This document shows, piece after piece, positions 26,157 to 34,914 of a stretch of 64,000 bases of DNA. The position numbers and the translations under genes were made by a program. Source of the DNA: Acidobacteriaceae bacterium (GTDB taxonomy: Bacteria > Acidobacteriota > Terriglobia > Terriglobales > Acidobacteriaceae); the NCBI GenBank assembly GCA_025462885.1, contig JAOAPN010000014.1:62001-126000 (forward strand), read 5' to 3'. Positions within the stretch are counted from its first letter, which is position 1. The number at the start of each line of letters is the position of its first letter. A model generated the notes under the pieces. It was not told the DNA's origin, did not search any database, and was given only the letters and a program-made list of their open reading frames with translations.

Positions 26157-26521
26157 GAACTAAACCTTTCCTTGGGCCGGCGTTGCCTGTGGGAATGCAG
26201 ACACTACAGTGATGCGTTGCAAATCTGCGGTCCTGCATTGGGAGTCGTCTTCCGCTCTTTGTAAACCCTGAGTCGGATACCCAAAGTCGAGAATCGTTGT
26301 GTGTAGTTTTGCACACAATGAGCTTTAATCCGCTCAAAGATTCAGTCGAATCGCCTCCGACGGGGTAACGTTACCCGATTTAGGGGAATGCGGGTTTGAC
26401 GCTAAGGGTGGCGGATGAGACGCAATGGGTGTGGGGAACAGGATTTTTGAGGGGTTGAACAGGGGGCACCCCGACATCGCAAAGCGGCTCCCCGGAGGCT
26501 GACGCACAGGGAGCGCGTTTT
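26157..26521. other. 365-bp intergenic region with two inverted repeats
   Basis: No credible gene. It contains the perfect 14-bp palindrome GGGTAACGTTACCC at 26363-26376 and a TTGTGTG/CACACAA inverted repeat at 26297-26318. Either may be an operator for the glycosyltransferase gene that starts at 26156 on the minus strand, but distance makes this tentative. Confidence 0.5.
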
Positions 26522-26860
26522 CTAGGAGAGGGTAATTGCGGGGTCGTTGAGGTGTTCGCGCAGGAGCCGTTGCATGAGCGTCTTGAGGTCTTCGCCGGTT
26601 TTGGTGAGTACGAAGGTATGGGTAGCCTCGGAGAACTCGAGTTTGAAGCTGGTCGAGAGCGCGGAGATCCAGACCTGCCGGACAGGGGTATTCGGAGTCA
26701 CGACGAACTTGCTGGAGCCGTCCTCGAAGATGATGTTCATGACGCCATTGTTGTCTTCGAACTCAAACGTGCCGGAGTCGTCTTCAGCGGCGATGAGGGA
26801 CTGCTTCAAGGATTCGATGGCATTGTCGGACTCGCGGCGGAAGGTGGCTTCGTCGATCAT
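26522..26860 (-). CDS. cyaY: Frataxin-like iron-binding protein
   Basis: A 112-residue frataxin/CyaY homologue, an iron-binding regulator of Fe-S cluster assembly in the cytoplasm. It shows the acidic N-terminal helix (MIDEATFRRESDNAIESLKQSLIAAEDD), the central sheet GVMNIIFEDGSSKFVVTPNTPVRQVWIS with the conserved Gln-Val-Trp, and the C-terminal helix GEDLKTLMQRLLREHL. Length and order match CyaY. No Fe-S assembly genes are nearby, so it is encoded alone here. The gap to the next gene is 133 bp. Confidence 0.85.
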   Translation of the reverse strand: MIDEATFRRESDNAIESLKQSLIAAEDDSGTFEFEDNNGVMNIIFEDGSSKFVVTPNTPVRQVWISALSTSFKLEFSEATHTFVLTKTGEDLKTLMQRLLREHLNDPAITLS

Positions 26861-26993
26861 GAGTCTAGTTTAGCTGGTTTGCTCTTTGAGACGGACCACC
26901 GTGTGAATTGGCCTACGCCGTGGGACAAAAAGAAGCCGCCCATAGAATGGGCGGCGGCGGAAGAGTTGCAGGGTGAACTTTGCCGGACGGTAC

Positions 26994-28691
26994 CTATTGC
27001 ACCGTCAGAGCCACAGAGGTCTGTTGGGTGATGGTTCCGGAGGTGGCGAGGATCGTGATGTTCGACACGCCGGTCGGGGTGAAGGGAGTGGGCGTAGGAG
27101 TAGGAGCGGTGTACGAGGAGCAGCCGGTGACGAATCCAGCGGATGCGATCAGGAGAATCGCCGCTCCCAGCAGGCGGGGCAGGTTCGGTCCCATGCCGGA
27201 GCGTCTCCGAACGAAGAGCAGGATGGAGGCAAACGGGAGAAGCAGGGCGTAGGTGATGCCAGCCGTGCGGCCAGTGTGGAGAAAGCCGGGTTGCAGTGCG
27301 GCAGATGCCTTGGTGGTCTGGATGGTTAGCGTTGCAGTTGCGCTTGAGCTGGGCGAGACGGTCAACTGCGCGGGCGAGAAGCTGCAGGTGGCTCCGGTGG
27401 GGAGGCCGCTGCTGCAGGTGAGCGTGACCGTTCCGCTGAAGTTGTTTGTTGGAGCGGCGCTGATGATGGCGGTGGCGGATGAGCCAGCAGCAACGGTCGC
27501 CGCAGCAGCCGATGAGCTGAAGCCGAAGGTAGGCGTACCGGTGGCGGTGGGGTTATTGGCGATGCTGGCAAAGAGTCCGTGCGCCTCGCCCGCTAGCCCG
27601 GCGGTGAAATATACGCTGTTCGGATCGCCTGCGCTGACGGTGGTAGTATTTCCGACCGCAGTCGCGCCGGGCAGAAGCTCCCACAGGCTGGCGTAGGTCA
27701 GCGGCTTGCCGGTTCCGTCGGAGAGTTGGCCGCGGTAGGCGAAGGTCTTGGGATCGTAGGCGTTGATCAGGCCGTTGCCGAAGTTTCCGATCAACAGCGA
27801 ACCGCCGAAGACGCCGAAGCCTGTCGGAGCGATTGCGACTCCCCAGGGAGAGTTGAGGTTGCCGCCGGTGACGGCGCGGCCGACGAAGTTCCCCGTCGTA
27901 TCGAAGACGCTGACGATGCCGTTGCCGACCGCATCGACGGTGCGAAACGGGGCTGCCGCTGTGGGAACTGCGTAAGCGATGAAGATCTGCGAGCCGATGA
28001 CGTGAATCGAGAAGGGCGCATAGTTGGCGGGAAGGTTGGGATCGGTAAAGGTGCCGGCCAGCTTGGCGGGTTGGAAGTTGCTGTCGAAGACGTCGATGGC
28101 GTTGCCTGTCCCGAAGTTGGCGGCGAGCAGGAAGCTGGTGGTCGCTGTATTGACGATCGCCAGCCCAGGGTAGGACGCGCCTGCCTTGTTGACGACGATC
28201 TGGGAGATTGCATTCGCCGTCCCAAGCTTGCTGTTCCAGCCTGAGATCGTGCCGTCCAGGGTGGAAAAGATAAACGATGCTTTGGTGCCGTTGGGCAGAA
28301 TCATGCCGGTCGTTCCGGCGGTGGTGACGGAACCGGCGGGAAGTCCGGTAGCTGTCGTGAGACCGGAGGCTGCGGGGACGATGACCTTGAAAGCGATGGT
28401 GCCGGCAGCCGGAACGACATAGTTGTATCCGCTTGCCTGCGCGCTGATCCACCAGGTAGGACTGGCGGAGGCGGCCCAGGGATTGATGAAGTTGGCATCG
28501 ACGGTCGTGGCGGGCACGGAGCCATCCGAGATGATGTTGGTCACAGTATAGGTGCCGGCGATCTGGGCGGAAGCGGGGAGGCAGCAGAGGACGGACGCGG
28601 CGGAGAGCAGCGCGAGGGTCCGCGCGGCTGCTTTGGCTCCCGTGCAGGGGGTGACGGGATTGTGCGGGGTGGGACGGAGGGGGTTGCGCAT
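26994..28691 (-). CDS. TIGR03118-family exported protein
   Basis: A 565-residue protein with a Sec signal peptide (ALLSAASVLCCLPASAQ) and an NHL-like beta-propeller body (repeats such as NSPWGVAIAPTGFGVFGGSLLIGNFG). A proline- and serine-rich tail with a membrane segment (GITYALLLPFASILLFV) and a C-terminal lipobox-like CSSY follows. It matches the TIGR03118 family, named from sequence only and common in Acidobacteria. No catalytic site can be identified; a binding or adhesion role outside the cell is inference. The tail's IgG-like repeats (TFGFSSSAAAAT, ITILATSGTI) support a surface position. Confidence 0.85.
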   Translation of the reverse strand: MRNPLRPTPHNPVTPCTGAKAAARTLALLSAASVLCCLPASAQIAGTYTVTNIISDGSVPATTVDANFINPWAASASPTWWISAQASGYNYVVPAAGTIAFKVIVPAASGLTTATGLPAGSVTTAGTTGMILPNGTKASFIFSTLDGTISGWNSKLGTANAISQIVVNKAGASYPGLAIVNTATTSFLLAANFGTGNAIDVFDSNFQPAKLAGTFTDPNLPANYAPFSIHVIGSQIFIAYAVPTAAAPFRTVDAVGNGIVSVFDTTGNFVGRAVTGGNLNSPWGVAIAPTGFGVFGGSLLIGNFGNGLINAYDPKTFAYRGQLSDGTGKPLTYASLWELLPGATAVGNTTTVSAGDPNSVYFTAGLAGEAHGLFASIANNPTATGTPTFGFSSSAAAATVAAGSSATAIISAAPTNNFSGTVTLTCSSGLPTGATCSFSPAQLTVSPSSSATATLTIQTTKASAALQPGFLHTGRTAGITYALLLPFASILLFVRRRSGMGPNLPRLLGAAILLIASAGFVTGCSSYTAPTPTPTPFTPTGVSNITILATSGTITQQTSVALTVQ

Positions 28692-28792
28692 GGGGTCTCA
28701 CTTTTCTCTCACTGCTGATTGGGCAGCGAGCTTGCCGGAGACGGGGAGCGTGTCCGGTAGTCGAAGAGTAGGGACTCAGGCGGTGGGACTTG

Positions 28793-30133
28793 TCAGGGGT
28801 TTGTCACCGGGATGTCATTTGATTGGACGGGTGGCGAGGTCTGCTTCGGGTAGATGGAGTAGATGACGCCGTTGCGGTCGTCTGTGAGCAGGAACGAGTC
28901 GGGACTGGTGCGGAGGATGCCGCAGGGACGGCCATGGACGGTGAACTTTACGCCGTTCGAGGAGAGGAAGCCGGTGATGAAGTCTTCCGGCGTGTGCGAA
29001 CCCGTCGTGCGAATCCGGACGACGCGGTAGCCGGAGCCGACACGAGGGTGGCCCGCTCCGTGAAGCGCCACGAGGAAGGTATTTCCAAGGGTCGTGGAGG
29101 TGGCGTCGAAGTACTCCAGTCCAAGAGGAGAGCTGTGGGGAGCGAAGGCGGTGTAGGCGGCAGGGACCTTCGCGCAGTCGAACTGCGGGGGCGGCGGTCC
29201 AGCGGGAGGTGGTGGAAAAATGTGGTCGCCGGGTTTGGGTGCGGAGACCAACGGATCGGGGTGGGGCGTGCCGTGATCGAAGAAGCAGGTCGGCCAACCG
29301 TAGTTCGGTGGGTGGGATATGTAAATGGGGCCGGGGCGGTCGTTGGAGTCGAGTTCGAAGAACTGGTCTTCAGGGTCACGGTCGCCGAGGTGGTCGGCAC
29401 CCATGTTGGTGGCGAAGAGACTGCCGCCATCCACGCGGGGGACGAAGCTGAGGCCAACCGCGTTGCGCAATCCGGTGGCGACGATGCTGGAATTTTTCCC
29501 GTCAGGGTCCATTACGGAGAGCGTGGCGCGGATGGGCTCTTTTTCCGCGCAGGCATTGCAGGAGGAGCCGACGCTGACATAGAGCCTGGTGCGACCGTGC
29601 AGCGTGGCGAAGGCGATGGTGCGGGTGAGATGCCAGCCGCCGTACTTGTAGCTGAGTCCGTAGTCGGGATAGCGAGCGAGGACCTCGGGCGGAGCCGTGG
29701 GAGCGGTGTCGCCGGGGTTGTACTTGTAGCGAACGAGCCTATCGGTGAGCGGAAGATAGAGCCAGGTCTGCTGAGTCGCGGGATCGGTATAGAAGGCGAG
29801 GTTATTGGGATTGCGGAGGTGTTGCAGGTACGGAACGGTGCGGCCGAAGGTATGGGTGGTGGGGTTCCAGCTGTCGAGGATGTAGACGGCTCCGCGCGTA
29901 TTGTCGGCGAGGCTGTCCATGTCGGTAACGAAGATGCGGTGGTCCGGCGACTGGGCGAAGAAGCGTGGACGGCGGAGGCCCTTCGCGGCGACTTGGATCG
30001 TGAGGCTGGCGGGAAGGTTGAGGGTGATGGACCGCGTCGAAGTAATTGAAAGCGTGTGAGGGGTAAGCTGCTGGGCGATCCCTCGAAGAACGAAGCAAGT
30101 GATAAGGAGAGGTAGAAGAAAGAACCGCTTCAT
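28793..30133 (-). CDS. Exported sorbosone dehydrogenase/PQQ-type beta-propeller
   Basis: A 446-residue protein with a signal peptide (MKRFFLLPLLITCFVLRGIAQ). The body resembles L-sorbosone dehydrogenase and soluble PQQ-dependent glucose dehydrogenases: RPRFFAQSPDHRIFVTDM, TGLRNAVGLSF and PPNYGWPTC are the conserved blade motifs, and VGSSCNACAEKEP supplies a Cys pair. If functional it would oxidise sugars or aldehydes in the periplasm with PQQ, but PQQ synthesis genes are not nearby. ATG 30133 is used since the signal peptide begins there; the frame runs open to 30520. It is divergent from the TIGR03435 gene. Confidence 0.83.
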   Translation of the reverse strand: MKRFFLLPLLITCFVLRGIAQQLTPHTLSITSTRSITLNLPASLTIQVAAKGLRRPRFFAQSPDHRIFVTDMDSLADNTRGAVYILDSWNPTTHTFGRTVPYLQHLRNPNNLAFYTDPATQQTWLYLPLTDRLVRYKYNPGDTAPTAPPEVLARYPDYGLSYKYGGWHLTRTIAFATLHGRTRLYVSVGSSCNACAEKEPIRATLSVMDPDGKNSSIVATGLRNAVGLSFVPRVDGGSLFATNMGADHLGDRDPEDQFFELDSNDRPGPIYISHPPNYGWPTCFFDHGTPHPDPLVSAPKPGDHIFPPPPAGPPPPQFDCAKVPAAYTAFAPHSSPLGLEYFDATSTTLGNTFLVALHGAGHPRVGSGYRVVRIRTTGSHTPEDFITGFLSSNGVKFTVHGRPCGILRTSPDSFLLTDDRNGVIYSIYPKQTSPPVQSNDIPVTNP

Positions 30134-30253
30134 GGGGAGATGGTACTTGAGTTCCCGTCCCGTAGAAGACAGAAGATTTTTGACGGGAAATATTGGGAAT
30201 ATGAGTAACATCTTGGACAAGGACTTCCAGAACAACTTCCTTTTGAGGTCATC

Positions 30254-31072
30254 GTGACACATCGTTTTCTGCAGGAGATTCGGCTGTTTGCAAACGCTTC
30301 GATATTCGTTCTGGCCATAGTCTTCGGTGGGCTGACGGTTCAGGCGCAATCTGCCCCTGCACACGCAACGGACCTCAAGTTTTCCGTGATTTCCGTCAGA
30401 CCGGGCGATCCGGCAATTGCGCATGGTTCTTTCGAATATCGGCCCGCGGCTGGCAAGTTCTCCTCCAACTCCGCCACACTGGACCAGTTGATTGGTTTTG
30501 CCTATGACGTTCGCGTTCACCAGATCGTCGGCGGCTCAGATTGGCGGAGTTCCGCGAGGTTCACCATTGAAGCCATTGCAGACGAAAGAGCGATCCCTCT
30601 TTCCTCCGGTGCCGATGGCACACAGGTTTTCCGTGTCATGCTTCAGGCGCTGTTGGTTGAACGCTTTCAGTTTGCCGCGCATCTGGAGACGCGGGATGCC
30701 CCCGTCTATGAGCTAGTGGTTGGCAAACACGGTTCCAGGCTGAAAGAAGGGACGGAGGCATTCGGTGGAATTCACATGGCACCTGGGCAGCTTACGGGCG
30801 TGGCCGTGCCGATGTATCTCTTTGTGAACCAACTTTCGCGTCAATTGGGACGCACCGTCGTCGACAAGACCGGCCTGACTGGCAAATACGATCTGTCCCT
30901 GAGGTGGGAACCAGATTCGGGGCTGGTCACAGCCGAAGCTTCCCGGCCGGACTCATCCGGGCCATCGATCTTCACAGCAGTCCAGGAAGATTTGGGGTTG
31001 AAGCTGCAATCGACGAAAGGGCCTGTCCGGTTTGTTGTTATCGATCGGCTCGAAAGACCGAGCGCGAATTAG
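30254..31072 (+). CDS. TIGR03435-family protein
   Basis: A 272-residue protein of the soil-bacterial TIGR03435 family (abundant in Acidobacteria). It has an N-terminal signal or anchor (FANASIFVLAIVFGGLTVQAQ) and the family core: FSVISVRPGDPA, then ADERAIPLSSGADGTQVFRVMLQALLVERF, and FVNQLSRQLGRTVVDKTGLTGKYDLSLRW. The family has no established function; it is predicted exported. The GTG start has GAGG about five bases upstream. Divergent from the sorbosone-dehydrogenase-like gene across 120 bp, so they may share control. Confidence 0.88.
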   Translation: MTHRFLQEIRLFANASIFVLAIVFGGLTVQAQSAPAHATDLKFSVISVRPGDPAIAHGSFEYRPAAGKFSSNSATLDQLIGFAYDVRVHQIVGGSDWRSSARFTIEAIADERAIPLSSGADGTQVFRVMLQALLVERFQFAAHLETRDAPVYELVVGKHGSRLKEGTEAFGGIHMAPGQLTGVAVPMYLFVNQLSRQLGRTVVDKTGLTGKYDLSLRWEPDSGLVTAEASRPDSSGPSIFTAVQEDLGLKLQSTKGPVRFVVIDRLERPSAN

Positions 31073-31135
31073 CGAGTTACGCCATGGGGTAGCTTTGGGA
31101 GACAACCACAGCCTGCGGAACGTAGGATAGTCGCA

Positions 31136-32026
31136 GTGCGTGTGCGACCAGGGCGGTCGCTAAAAAAATATAAGGGGCCTCTGTCTTTGTACAAAATCGT
31201 ATTGCTGCTGGCTGTAGTTGGAATGTTTCCCATAGACCTCGAGGCGCAGGACGGCGAGAGCTTTGCCGAAAAGTGGCAGGCACGGGCCACCAAGACCCAA
31301 TCGAAGCAACCGAAGTGGAGCGTCCCCATGGTCGCTCCGTTCCCGATGCTGGCGCAGGTCTACCGTACGGACTTTACGGGGCAGACGACCTCGGCTGGAA
31401 AAGAGAATTGGAATCTTGGGACGGGCAAGGGCTTCAACCTGATTCCTTTTGCAAACACCCAGATTGATGTTCTGACGCCGGGATTCGTGACGCACGGAGA
31501 TGGCACGGCCGACGGCTTTGGAGACATCGCCTTTCTCGCGAAGTACCGCATGTTCTCGGCTAATGAGCAGCACGGAAACTACGTCGTAAGCGGAGCCCTG
31601 GGCTTCTCGTTTCCCACTGGAAGTCATAAGAACGGTGCGACGACGGCGGTGCTGACGCCAACGCTGCTGGCGGGTAAGGGGTTTGGGCGATTCGATGTAT
31701 TCACAAGCCTCGGAGGCAGTCTGCCGACTTCGGATGCGCTCGCCAATGGTCGTATCCTGCACTCAAATACGGTGGCGCAATACAAGATCGGGAAGTACTG
31801 GAACCCGGAGTTCGAAGTGAACTCCACGCGCTATTTTGGCGGATCGCGGGACGGCAAGACGCAGACATTCCTGACGCCGGGGATCGTAATGGGAAGATTT
31901 CCAATTCGGTCCGCCGAGGCAAAGAGTCGCATGGGAATCGTGGGCGGAGTGGCGTTCCAGACAGCGGTGACGAACTATCACACCTACAACCATGCGCTGG
32001 TGATGAGTCTGCGGCTGGCGTTTTAG
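31136..32026 (+). CDS. Putative outer-membrane beta-barrel protein
   Basis: A 296-residue protein with an N-terminal hydrophobic segment (YKIVLLLAVVGMFPIDLEAQ) that fits a signal peptide, then alternating aromatic/hydrophobic strands and a C-terminal Phe (MSLRLAF), typical of outer-membrane beta-barrels. GFNLIPFANTQIDVLTPGF and GDIAFLAKYRMFS resemble transporter-like barrel proteins of the phenol-degradation MetA-like group. Substrate unknown. GTG 31136 is used; a later start closer to the signal peptide is possible. A perfect 16-bp-stem terminator lies 21 bp after the stop. Confidence 0.65.
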   Translation: MRVRPGRSLKKYKGPLSLYKIVLLLAVVGMFPIDLEAQDGESFAEKWQARATKTQSKQPKWSVPMVAPFPMLAQVYRTDFTGQTTSAGKENWNLGTGKGFNLIPFANTQIDVLTPGFVTHGDGTADGFGDIAFLAKYRMFSANEQHGNYVVSGALGFSFPTGSHKNGATTAVLTPTLLAGKGFGRFDVFTSLGGSLPTSDALANGRILHSNTVAQYKIGKYWNPEFEVNSTRYFGGSRDGKTQTFLTPGIVMGRFPIRSAEAKSRMGIVGGVAFQTAVTNYHTYNHALVMSLRLAF

Positions 32027-32047
32027 AGCGGAATCCATACCCTGCAA

Positions 32048-32083
32048 TAGAGACGCCCACTTCGGTTGAAGTGGGCGTCTCTA
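32048..32083. terminator. Bidirectional terminator between convergent genes
   Basis: Perfect 16-bp stem TAGAGACGCCCACTTC (32048-32063), loop GGTT, GAAGTGGGCGTCTCTA (32068-32083), followed by TTTG. It separates the beta-barrel gene from convergent ssb. Confidence 0.88.
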
Positions 32084-32111
32084 TTTGCGTTGCATCTTTG
32101 ATGCACCGCTG

Positions 32112-32582
32112 CTAGAAGGGGATATCGTCGTCGGTGATGCCCTGGTCCTCGTAGCTGGGCGAGCTTGCGGCGGGGGTGCTGGCGTAGCTGGCGGTGTTGG
32201 ATTTGGAGTAGCCGCCCGCTGCGGGAGCGCCTTCGCCACGGCCTGCGCCGCCTCCGAGGAGGGTGAGTTCGTTGACGAGGATCTCGGTCTTGTATTTCTT
32301 TTCGCCGCTGGTCTTGTCGTCCCAGGAGCGGGTCTGGATCTTGCCTTCGACGAAGATCTGGGTGCCCTTTTTGACGTAGTCGCGGACGACTTCGGCGGTG
32401 CGCTGGAAGCACACGAGGTTGTGCCATTCGGTCTTGTCGGTCCAGTTGCCCTGGGCGTCCTTCTGGCGGTCGGCGGTGGCGAGCGAGAAGCTGGCCACGG
32501 TCATGCCGCCGGCGGTGGAACGGATCTCGGGGTCTTTGCCTACGTTGCCGAGGAGGAGAACTTTGTTTACGCCTTTTGCCAT
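32112..32582 (-). CDS. ssb: Single-stranded DNA-binding protein
   Basis: A 156-residue SSB with an N-terminal OB fold (GNVGKDPEIRSTAGG ... VASFSLATADRQ ... TEWHNLVCFQRTAEVV), a glycine/alanine-rich linker and the acidic DDDIPF tip that recruits replication and repair enzymes. It binds ssDNA as a tetramer. The start MAKGVNKVLLLGNVG is the family N-terminus. It is the last gene before the bidirectional terminator; the thioredoxin-like gene upstream on the same strand is about 80 bp away. Confidence 0.95.
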   Translation of the reverse strand: MAKGVNKVLLLGNVGKDPEIRSTAGGMTVASFSLATADRQKDAQGNWTDKTEWHNLVCFQRTAEVVRDYVKKGTQIFVEGKIQTRSWDDKTSGEKKYKTEILVNELTLLGGGAGRGEGAPAAGGYSKSNTASYASTPAASSPSYEDQGITDDDIPF

Positions 32583-32661
32583 GGAAATGATGCTCCGTCT
32601 TGTTACTTTGATTAGCTATTAGAGATTGAGCATAGCAGATCGAGGGGTGTGATTTATGGGG

Positions 32662-34011
32662 CTAATGGGGCGGTGCAAGGGGCCAATTCTCGAGGATATG
32701 CGCGGTGAGTTGGTCGATTGCGCCTCCCGCAACGAGACCGTTTTCGGGCGCGGCGGGCAGTATGAGGCGAATGATGCCATCATGGTCGGTTGCGATGAGG
32801 AATGGAAAGTCCGAGGCGGCGAAGCTGGACAGGGTGGCAGGGGCAACGACGAGCGTTGGAGTGCCGAGAAGCTGGTCGGCGGCCGATTGTTCGGTTGAGG
32901 GTTCTTTTTCTGCCGAGGGCGACGCGGGTTGGTTTCGTTGCGGTGTCCGTCGAGTGCTTGCTGGGGCTGAAGAAGGTTGAGAGGTTCCAGGAACCTGTTG
33001 GGTGGGCAAGTGGTCGTCTGCCAACAGGGCGTAGATACGGACTTTACTGCTTCCCAATCGAGACAGAGCCGGAGCTATCTGCTGGGCCTGACGAAGACAC
33101 TGCGCGCACCATGGGGGAGAGAGCAGCAAAACAGTGGAAGCTCCGAAGTCGGGGTTGATGCGCGGCGGAGTTGTAGAAGAAAAAAGTGCTGCACTGACAG
33201 AGATGGGCGGGAGATGTGTGCCAAGAAGGGCGTACTGGCGGCGTGCGTCGGCAATGGGGATGGCATCGTCGGGCGAGAGATCGGACGGAGTGGCTGCGTT
33301 GAGGTCGGTGAGGATGCCCGTTGCCAGGTAGGCGTGGTTGTCGTAAAGCTCCAGTGCTGCGAAATCCAGGGCGTGCTGGAAGAGGATGGGTCGCGGTATC
33401 GAGTCGGCAGCTTGCGTCGCAGTAGCTGGTGCGGGGGCACGCAACATGCGGAGGAGGAAGGGCTGCCGGGCGGAGTGGAGTTCGAGGGCATCCTGGGTAA
33501 ACGCAAGCTGCAGATAGCGAAGGGCGCTGGTGGTGACCTCGTCCGCGATAGGGCCGTAGGGGACGGACTTCAGCATGGCCAGACAGGCTTCCAATGCGGC
33601 TTTCTCGTCTCTGAGGTTCAGATCGGCCTCGACCTGATACACATAGGCGCGGGCGAGTTGGGGCTTGAGTGGATCGGGGCTGCCAATGTAGGTGGTGGAC
33701 GCTTTGAGGGAGGCCGGCCACTGCTGGCCGAGGGCACAGAGCTTGGCAAATGCGATCAGGTCGTCGCTGGTATAGGCGATGGAGGCTCGCTGGGCACATG
33801 CTTCGCTGGCCTGGTGTACGGCGGTGCCGAGCGCTGCGATTTCGATGTAGGACCAGTTAGCGATGGCGCGATGGGTTATTTCGACGGGAGCGATCGCCTG
33901 GTCATAGGCTGCCTGCGGAGAAAGTTGCAAAGCAGGCGGCGTGGTGGTCAGTGGTGTTTGTGCGGATGCAACCGAGCACCAGATGAAGAGAGCGGCAAGG
34001 AGCCGGAGCAT
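32662..34011 (-). CDS. Exported protein with thioredoxin-like CxxC domain
   Basis: A 449-residue protein with a signal peptide (LLAALFIWCSVASAQ). The N-terminal two-thirds is helical and repeat-like, resembling TPR arrays, with several alanine-rich helices. The C-terminal part has ASTVLLLSPPWCAQCLRQAQQIAPAL, a thioredoxin-fold strand and a CAQC dithiol, though a serine/proline-rich insert interrupts the fold before GTPTLVVAPATLSSF. I do not recognise a named family. It is likely a periplasmic redox or scaffold protein. Neighbours are the DUF420/ctaB group upstream and ssb downstream. Confidence 0.6.
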   Translation of the reverse strand: MLRLLAALFIWCSVASAQTPLTTTPPALQLSPQAAYDQAIAPVEITHRAIANWSYIEIAALGTAVHQASEACAQRASIAYTSDDLIAFAKLCALGQQWPASLKASTTYIGSPDPLKPQLARAYVYQVEADLNLRDEKAALEACLAMLKSVPYGPIADEVTTSALRYLQLAFTQDALELHSARQPFLLRMLRAPAPATATQAADSIPRPILFQHALDFAALELYDNHAYLATGILTDLNAATPSDLSPDDAIPIADARRQYALLGTHLPPISVSAALFSSTTPPRINPDFGASTVLLLSPPWCAQCLRQAQQIAPALSRLGSSKVRIYALLADDHLPTQQVPGTSQPSSAPASTRRTPQRNQPASPSAEKEPSTEQSAADQLLGTPTLVVAPATLSSFAASDFPFLIATDHDGIIRLILPAAPENGLVAGGAIDQLTAHILENWPLAPPH

Positions 34012-34070
34012 ACGATCTCCCAGATCAGGGCTTAACCATAGCAGGATCAGGGCTTAATCATAGCAAAGGG

Positions 34071-34295
34071 TTAGCGGCGAAGATCGTTGATGACTTTGAA
34101 GATGGCCAGCAACAAGGTGAGCGAGCCGGTCGGGAGGCAGCCCATGGCAAGCATCAGGAAAAGCCAGCCGCCGTTGGTGTGCGGTCCCTGGTGGCCGATT
34201 CCGCCGAAGACGTAGCGGATGAGCAGGACGGAGAAAGCTCCGGTGCCGAAGATGATGAGGCCGGTGGTGAGGATCTTGCGGGTGTCTGGCTGCAT
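34071..34295 (-). CDS. Small two-helix membrane protein
   Basis: A 74-residue protein with two hydrophobic segments (ILTTGLIIFGTGAFSVLLIRYVF and GWLFLMLAMGCLPTGSLTLLLAIFKVI) separated by a short glycine-rich loop. ATG 34295 begins MQPDTRKILT; the frame is open further upstream but that part overlaps a short intergenic repeat. It lies just after DUF420 on the same strand and may belong to the haem/oxidase assembly group by position only. Function unknown. Confidence 0.6.
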   Translation of the reverse strand: MQPDTRKILTTGLIIFGTGAFSVLLIRYVFGGIGHQGPHTNGGWLFLMLAMGCLPTGSLTLLLAIFKVINDLRR

Positions 34296-34318
34296 AAGGG
34301 GTAAGGCGAAAGGCAGTT

Positions 34319-34338
34319 GTGAGTTGGTAGTTGTGAGT
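34319..34338 (+). repeat. Short dispersed repeat, second copy at 22569-22588
   Basis: The 20-mer GTGAGTTGGTAGTTGTGAGT occurs here and at 22569-22588, both in short gaps between genes (before the small membrane protein gene on the minus strand, and between the HMG-CoA-lyase-like and enoyl-CoA hydratase genes). It is itself an internal repeat of GTTGTGAG-type units. Confidence 0.6.
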
Positions 34339-34347
34339 AGCTGAGGC

Positions 34348-34914
34348 CTAGTGGATGGCGGCTTGCATGATGTAGACGATGACTCCGGTGACGGAGACAT
34401 AGAGCCAGATGGGAAAGGTATAGCGGGCGAGGCGTTTGTGGGCAGGGAAGCGGCCGGTGAGGGAGAGGAAGAAAGTGATGAGGATCATCGGCAGCGCGAG
34501 CACGGAGAGAAAGATGTGGGAGGCAAGGAGCTTCCAGTAGAACGGCCACCAGGGGCTGAGCCGGTTGAAGTGGGTCTCGCCGTGAAGCGTGAAGTTGGTG
34601 AGATAGGAGACGAGGAAGATCGAGGAGAAGAAGAAGGCCGCGAACATGGAGAAGCGATGGAACTTGATGCGGCGCGCCCGGATATACCGGTAGCCTTCGA
34701 GCAGCGCAAACGTAGAGAGGGCGTTGAGGACGGCATTGAGCAGTGGAAGCGACCGGAGGTGGGTTCCGGTGACGTCGCTGGGGGCGTGGAAGTAGACGAG
34801 GTAGCAGATCAGCGCGCTGGCCGCGGCGGAGGCGAGGATGATTCCGGCGATGACGCTGGCCGGGGTGCGTGCGGAGTTCTCAGGGGGCAGGGTGGAGAGT
34901 GGCGGCATCGTCAT
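34348..34914 (-). CDS. DUF420 membrane protein (CtaM-like)
   Basis: A 188-residue membrane protein of the DUF420 family; relatives such as Bacillus CtaM are needed for haem-copper oxidase assembly. Five hydrophobic segments are visible (VIAGIILASAAASALICYLVYF, LLNAVLNALSTFALLEGY, FSMFAAFFFSSIFLVSYL, HIFLSVLALPMILITFFL and PIWLYVSVTGVIVYIMQ), with conserved His in RIKFHRFSM and KLLASHIF that may bind metal or haem. Its ATG lies immediately after the ctaB stop, so the two are translationally linked. The oxidase subunits themselves are not in the window. Confidence 0.85.
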   Translation of the reverse strand: MTMPPLSTLPPENSARTPASVIAGIILASAAASALICYLVYFHAPSDVTGTHLRSLPLLNAVLNALSTFALLEGYRYIRARRIKFHRFSMFAAFFFSSIFLVSYLTNFTLHGETHFNRLSPWWPFYWKLLASHIFLSVLALPMILITFFLSLTGRFPAHKRLARYTFPIWLYVSVTGVIVYIMQAAIH

